A stretch of 64,000 nucleotides of DNA from Streptomyces chartreusis NRRL 3882. GTDB lineage: Bacteria; Actinomycetota; Actinomycetes; Streptomycetales; Streptomycetaceae. Numbering within the stretch: the stretch's first letter is position 1; the number at the start of each line of letters is the position of its first letter. Position numbers and translations under genes: made by a program. Of the stretch, positions 61,135-64,000 are shown piece after piece. The DNA lies in contig NZ_LT963352.1 of the NCBI RefSeq assembly GCF_900236475.1, positions 248,001 to 312,000 of the forward strand. Direction: 5' to 3'. The notes under the pieces were generated by a model, which worked only from the letters and a program-made list of their open reading frames with translations, ran no database searches and was not told where the DNA came from.

Positions 61135-61956
61135 GTGAGACACCCCTCGACCCCGACGGCGCGCCGCACCGTTCTGGCGCTGTTCGGCGCGACCCTCGCC
61201 GCCACCCCGTTCCTGAGGCCGCCGCACGCCACGGCGTCCGTCCGTGCGGTGGGGCTCGACGACCCGGCGAAGAAGGAGATCGCCATGCAGCTCGTGTCGA
61301 GCGCGGAGAACTCCTCGCTCGACTGGAAGGCGCAGTACCCGTACATCGAGGACATCGGCGACGGCCGCGGCTACACCGCCGGCATCATCGGGTTCTGCTC
61401 GGGCACCGGCGACATGCTCGACCTCGTCGAGCTGTACACCGACCGCGTACCCGGCAACGTCCTGGCGAAGTACCTGCCGGCGTTGCGCAGGGTCGACGGT
61501 TCCGACTCGCACGACGGGCTCGACCCCGGCTTCCCCGGCGACTGGCGCAGGGCGGCCCGCGACGCCGGGTTCCGGCGGGCCCAGGACGACGAGCGCGACC
61601 GGGTGTACTTCGGCCCGGCCGTCCGGCAGGGCAAGGCGGACGGGCTGCGGGCGCTGGGCCAGTTCGCGTACTACGACGCCGTCGTCATGCACGGCGACGG
61701 CAGCGACCCCCTGAGCTTCCGCAGCATCCGCCGGCGGGCGCTGCGCACGGCGAACCCGCCGGCGTGGGGCGGTGACGAGGTGACATACCTCGACGCCTTC
61801 CTGGACGCGCGGGTGTGGGCCATGAAGCAGGAGGAGGCGCACAGCGACACCAGCAGGGTCGACACGGCGCAGCGTGTCTTCCTGCGCAAGCGCAACCTCG
61901 ACCTCGATCCGCCGCTGGACTGGAAGGTCTACGGCGACCGCTACCACATCGGCTGA
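61135..61956 (+). CDS. csn: GH46 chitosanase, Tat-exported
   Basis: 273 residues. Tat signal (TARRTVLALFGATLAATPFL, ATA cleavage near 34). The GH46 domain has the general acid E58 in SSAENSSLDWKAQYPYIEDI and the base D76 in GDGRGYTAGI, 18 residues apart as in known chitosanases. It hydrolyses chitosan between GlcN units outside the cell. The operator at 61067 suggests repression when chitosan is absent. Length fits the family (catalytic domain about 235). Confidence 0.93.
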   Translation: MRHPSTPTARRTVLALFGATLAATPFLRPPHATASVRAVGLDDPAKKEIAMQLVSSAENSSLDWKAQYPYIEDIGDGRGYTAGIIGFCSGTGDMLDLVELYTDRVPGNVLAKYLPALRRVDGSDSHDGLDPGFPGDWRRAARDAGFRRAQDDERDRVYFGPAVRQGKADGLRALGQFAYYDAVVMHGDGSDPLSFRSIRRRALRTANPPAWGGDEVTYLDAFLDARVWAMKQEEAHSDTSRVDTAQRVFLRKRNLDLDPPLDWKVYGDRYHIG

Positions 61957-62031
61957 GCGCCCCGGCCCCGGGCAGGATTGGTCCACCAAGCAGGCATGGA
62001 AGTGGACTCCTTCCCGGGCCGCCCGGCTGCC

Positions 62032-62037
62032 TAGCGT
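62032..62037 (+). promoter_or_regulatory. -10 box implying a leaderless EamA transcript
   Basis: TAGCGT ends seven bases before the ATG at 62045, with no ribosome binding site between. Confidence 0.35.
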
Positions 62038-62044
62038 CGCCCGT

Positions 62045-63034
62045 ATGAACGCCACCACCACGCGCGGCGCCCTGCTCGCCGCGCTCGCCTGCGTCCTCGT
62101 CGGAGGGTCCTTCACGGCCAACAGCGTCCTGGGCGACTACCCGTACGCGGGCGGCCAGTTCCTGCGCTACGGGCTGGCGTGTCTGCTGCTCGTGCCGCTG
62201 GCCGGGAAGGGCGCGGCCGTACGGCTACGGGCGCTGACACCGCGTCAATGGGCCCGGCTCGGCCTGCTGGCCGCGGTCGGCATGGTCGGTTTCAACCTGG
62301 CCGTCATCGCCGCGGAGCGCACGGCGGAGCCGGCAGTTCCGGGCGTGTTCGTGGGCTGTGCGCCGGTGGTGGTCGCCGTACTCGTGCCCCTCCTGGACGG
62401 ACGTCGGCCCCAACGGGCGGTGCTGTACGGGGCGTTGCTCGTGGCCGTCGGCGCCTTCACCGTCCAGGGCTGGGGGCGCACCGACGGCGCGGGCATCGCC
62501 TTCTCCGGGTGCGCCCTGGCCGGCGAGGTCGGGTTCGCCGTGCTCGCCGTACCCGTTCTGCGGCCCCTCGGTCCCCGGCTGCTGTCCGCCACGGTGTGCG
62601 CGGTCGCCGCGCTGGAGTCGGCGGCGGTCGGGCTGACGGCCGACGGCGCCGGGTGGCTGCGGCGTCCGGACGCCGTCGAGGCCTCCGCGCTGCTGTGGCA
62701 GGCGGTGGTGGTCACGGTGGTCGGCTTCGTGTGCTGGTACATGGGCATGCAACGGATCGGCGCGGAACGCGCCACCCTGTTCTCCGGCCTCATCCCGGTC
62801 GCGGCGGCCTGCACCGCACCGCTCGTCGGCACGGGCTCCTACGGTCTCGCGCAGGCCGCAGGCAGCGCACTGGTCGGCCTCGGCGTCGCCCTGGGGTCCG
62901 GGGCGCTGAGGCGGCCGGGCAGCGGCAGGCCGTCCGTGATCCGGGCGGACCGCCGCACTCCCCCGGCGGCCACCTTCCGGGGGAACGGCCGCCCCGAGGG
63001 GCGTGGCGACGCCGTGTCCGGCATGCCGGAGTGA
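62045..63034 (+). CDS. EamA/DMT family transporter
   Basis: 329 residues with ten membrane helices in two EamA repeats: ALLAALACVLVGGSFTANSV, FLRYGLACLLLVPLAG, LGLLAAVGMVGFNLAVIAAE, FVGCAPVVVAVLVPLLDG and GALLVAVGAFTVQGWG, then the second set ending LGVALGSGALRR. A basic tail of about 40 residues faces the cytoplasm. Drug/metabolite exporters of this family move amino acids or nucleotide sugars. The transcript appears leaderless. Substrate unknown. Confidence 0.85.
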   Translation: MNATTTRGALLAALACVLVGGSFTANSVLGDYPYAGGQFLRYGLACLLLVPLAGKGAAVRLRALTPRQWARLGLLAAVGMVGFNLAVIAAERTAEPAVPGVFVGCAPVVVAVLVPLLDGRRPQRAVLYGALLVAVGAFTVQGWGRTDGAGIAFSGCALAGEVGFAVLAVPVLRPLGPRLLSATVCAVAALESAAVGLTADGAGWLRRPDAVEASALLWQAVVVTVVGFVCWYMGMQRIGAERATLFSGLIPVAAACTAPLVGTGSYGLAQAAGSALVGLGVALGSGALRRPGSGRPSVIRADRRTPPAATFRGNGRPEGRGDAVSGMPE

Positions 63035-63092
63035 ACTCTCACGCATCTAATGGACGGCATCGAACGCCCGGCCCACACAGGAGTCCAGGTCC

Positions 63093-64000
63093 ATGCCGCA
63101 CACGCGCACCGGTGAAGGGGACGAGAAGGTCGCGCGTGCGGGTCTTCTGCGGAGGCTGGGCGAGTGGTGCGCGCGCCACTTCGTGATCGTCGTCGTCGCC
63201 TGGCTCGTGGCACTGGTGGCGCTCCAGGTCGTCAGCCGCTCGGTCGGAGGCACGTACTCCGACAACTTCACCCTCCCCCAGGCGCAGTCGCAGAAGGGTC
63301 TGGACGTGCTCGAGAAGCACGATCCGCAGGCCGGCGGCTACAGCAGCCAGATCGTGCTGCACGACGACGGGCAGTCGCTGACCTCTCTGAGCTCCCAGAT
63401 GTCCACCACGGTCGCCGACCTGGAGAAGCTGCCGCACGTCCTGTCGGCCCAGAACCCGCTCTCCGCCTCGGGCTCGTCCTCCGGTCAGTCGCAGCAGAAC
63501 GTGGGGCCGTTGTCGGACGACGGGAAGACGGCCTACATCACCGTCCGCTTCGACGTGCAGCCGTCGACTCTCGGTGACGACTATCTGCACGGGGTCGACG
63601 ACGCCGTACAGCCGTTGCGTTCGGCCGGAGCGGAGGTGGAGTACGGCGGGCCGCTCGGTGAGCTCGCCCGGCCGGCCGCCGACGACCGGGTGAGCGAGCT
63701 GATCGGTTTCGGCGTGGCCGTCGTCGTGCTGCTGGTCGGGTTCGGGAGCGTGATCGCCGCCGGCGTCCCGCTGCTGACCGCGCTGATCAGCGTCGTCGGC
63801 GGTCTCGCGATCCTCGGGCTGCTGGCCGCCGCGTTCACCTTCGCGACCGTCTCACCGACCCTGGCCACGATGATCGGCCTCGGGGTCGGGATCGACTACG
63901 CCCTGTTCCTGATCACCCGTCACCGGCAGAACCTCCTCGACGGAGCGGACCCGGTACGGGCCGCCGGGCAGGCCGCCGCCACCAGCGGCCACGCCGTCCT
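63093..64000 (+). CDS. MMPL family transporter, N-terminal part (runs off the window)
   Basis: The frame opens at ATG 63093 (AGGAG nine bases upstream) and is still open at the window edge, giving 302 codons. The start is MPHTRTGEGDEKVARAG, then a first membrane helix HFVIVVVAWLVALVALQVVS. An outside porter-like domain follows (GGTYSDNFTLPQAQSQKGLD and onward), then membrane helices VSELIGFGVAVVVLLVGFGS, LLTALISVVGGLAILGLLAA and the conserved TMIGLGVGIDYALFLITRHR, the proton-relay Asp-Tyr pair of the RND/MMPL class. It should export a lipid or hydrophobic compound. The remainder lies outside the window. Confidence 0.9.
   Translation, partial: MPHTRTGEGDEKVARAGLLRRLGEWCARHFVIVVVAWLVALVALQVVSRSVGGTYSDNFTLPQAQSQKGLDVLEKHDPQAGGYSSQIVLHDDGQSLTSLSSQMSTTVADLEKLPHVLSAQNPLSASGSSSGQSQQNVGPLSDDGKTAYITVRFDVQPSTLGDDYLHGVDDAVQPLRSAGAEVEYGGPLGELARPAADDRVSELIGFGVAVVVLLVGFGSVIAAGVPLLTALISVVGGLAILGLLAAAFTFATVSPTLATMIGLGVGIDYALFLITRHRQNLLDGADPVRAAGQAAATSGHAV

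Overview
The window is high-GC actinobacterial DNA, almost certainly a Streptomyces chromosome. The evidence is GC-rich third codon positions throughout, GTG and TTG starts, several Tat signal peptides, F420-type luciferase-like enzymes, snapalysin, a family 46 chitosanase, SpoIIE/PAS/GAF phosphatases with an ANTAR protein, and a sugar ABC importer with no ATPase gene of its own. I saw no tRNA, rRNA, CRISPR array or transposase.

Layout. 1-10.2 kb is an accessory belt rich in decay. Intact genes (a FadR-type regulator, an ABC-F protein, a GNAT, an alpha/beta hydrolase, an oxidoreductase with a divergent TetR) alternate with remnants: a D-threonine aldolase missing both ends, a frameshifted ArsR, a frameshifted small actinobacterial protein and a 5'-truncated, frameshifted aldo/keto reductase. 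10.4-19.4 kb is the most coherent system. On the minus strand lie a GH91 inulin fructotransferase/difructose-anhydride hydrolase, a tiny Tat-leader ORF, two ABC permeases and a lipoprotein binding protein. Divergent on the plus strand are a LacI regulator, a DUF2961/GH172 enzyme and a GH32 beta-fructosidase. Together they read as a pathway for inulin-derived difructose dianhydrides: formation or hydrolysis by GH91, uptake by the ABC importer, ring opening by GH172 and release of fructose by GH32, under LacI control.

19.5-22.6 kb holds a rifamycin phosphotransferase with a recognisable rifamycin-associated element (RAE). 22.6-28.8 kb holds a RibD-like reductase, an Eis-like acetyltransferase, a binding protein without a signal peptide, snapalysin, a PadR-regulated membrane protein and a secreted protein that may be a beta pore-former. 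28.9-38.1 kb has a HEAT-repeat gene broken by three frameshifts, a P450, an F420-type enzyme, a secreted serine protease, an SRPBCC protein, a flavin reductase with a divergent ArsR-like regulator, a zinc-ribbon protein and phosphoglucomutase. 38.4-47.6 kb has small basic proteins, a Tat-exported GH95 fucosidase, a lipoprotein, a TIGR01777 epimerase, an ABM monooxygenase, a NarL/HK two-component pair and a secreted serine hydrolase.

47.6-64 kb has a diacylglycerol-kinase-like enzyme, an SRPBCC-LLM gene pair, another lipoprotein, a CelD/FemAB-like acetyltransferase, an AMIN-like secreted protein, two multi-sensor SpoIIE phosphatases flanking a GAF-ANTAR protein, an ankyrin protein, a GH46 chitosanase with a palindromic operator, an EamA transporter and the start of an MMPL transporter cut by the window edge.
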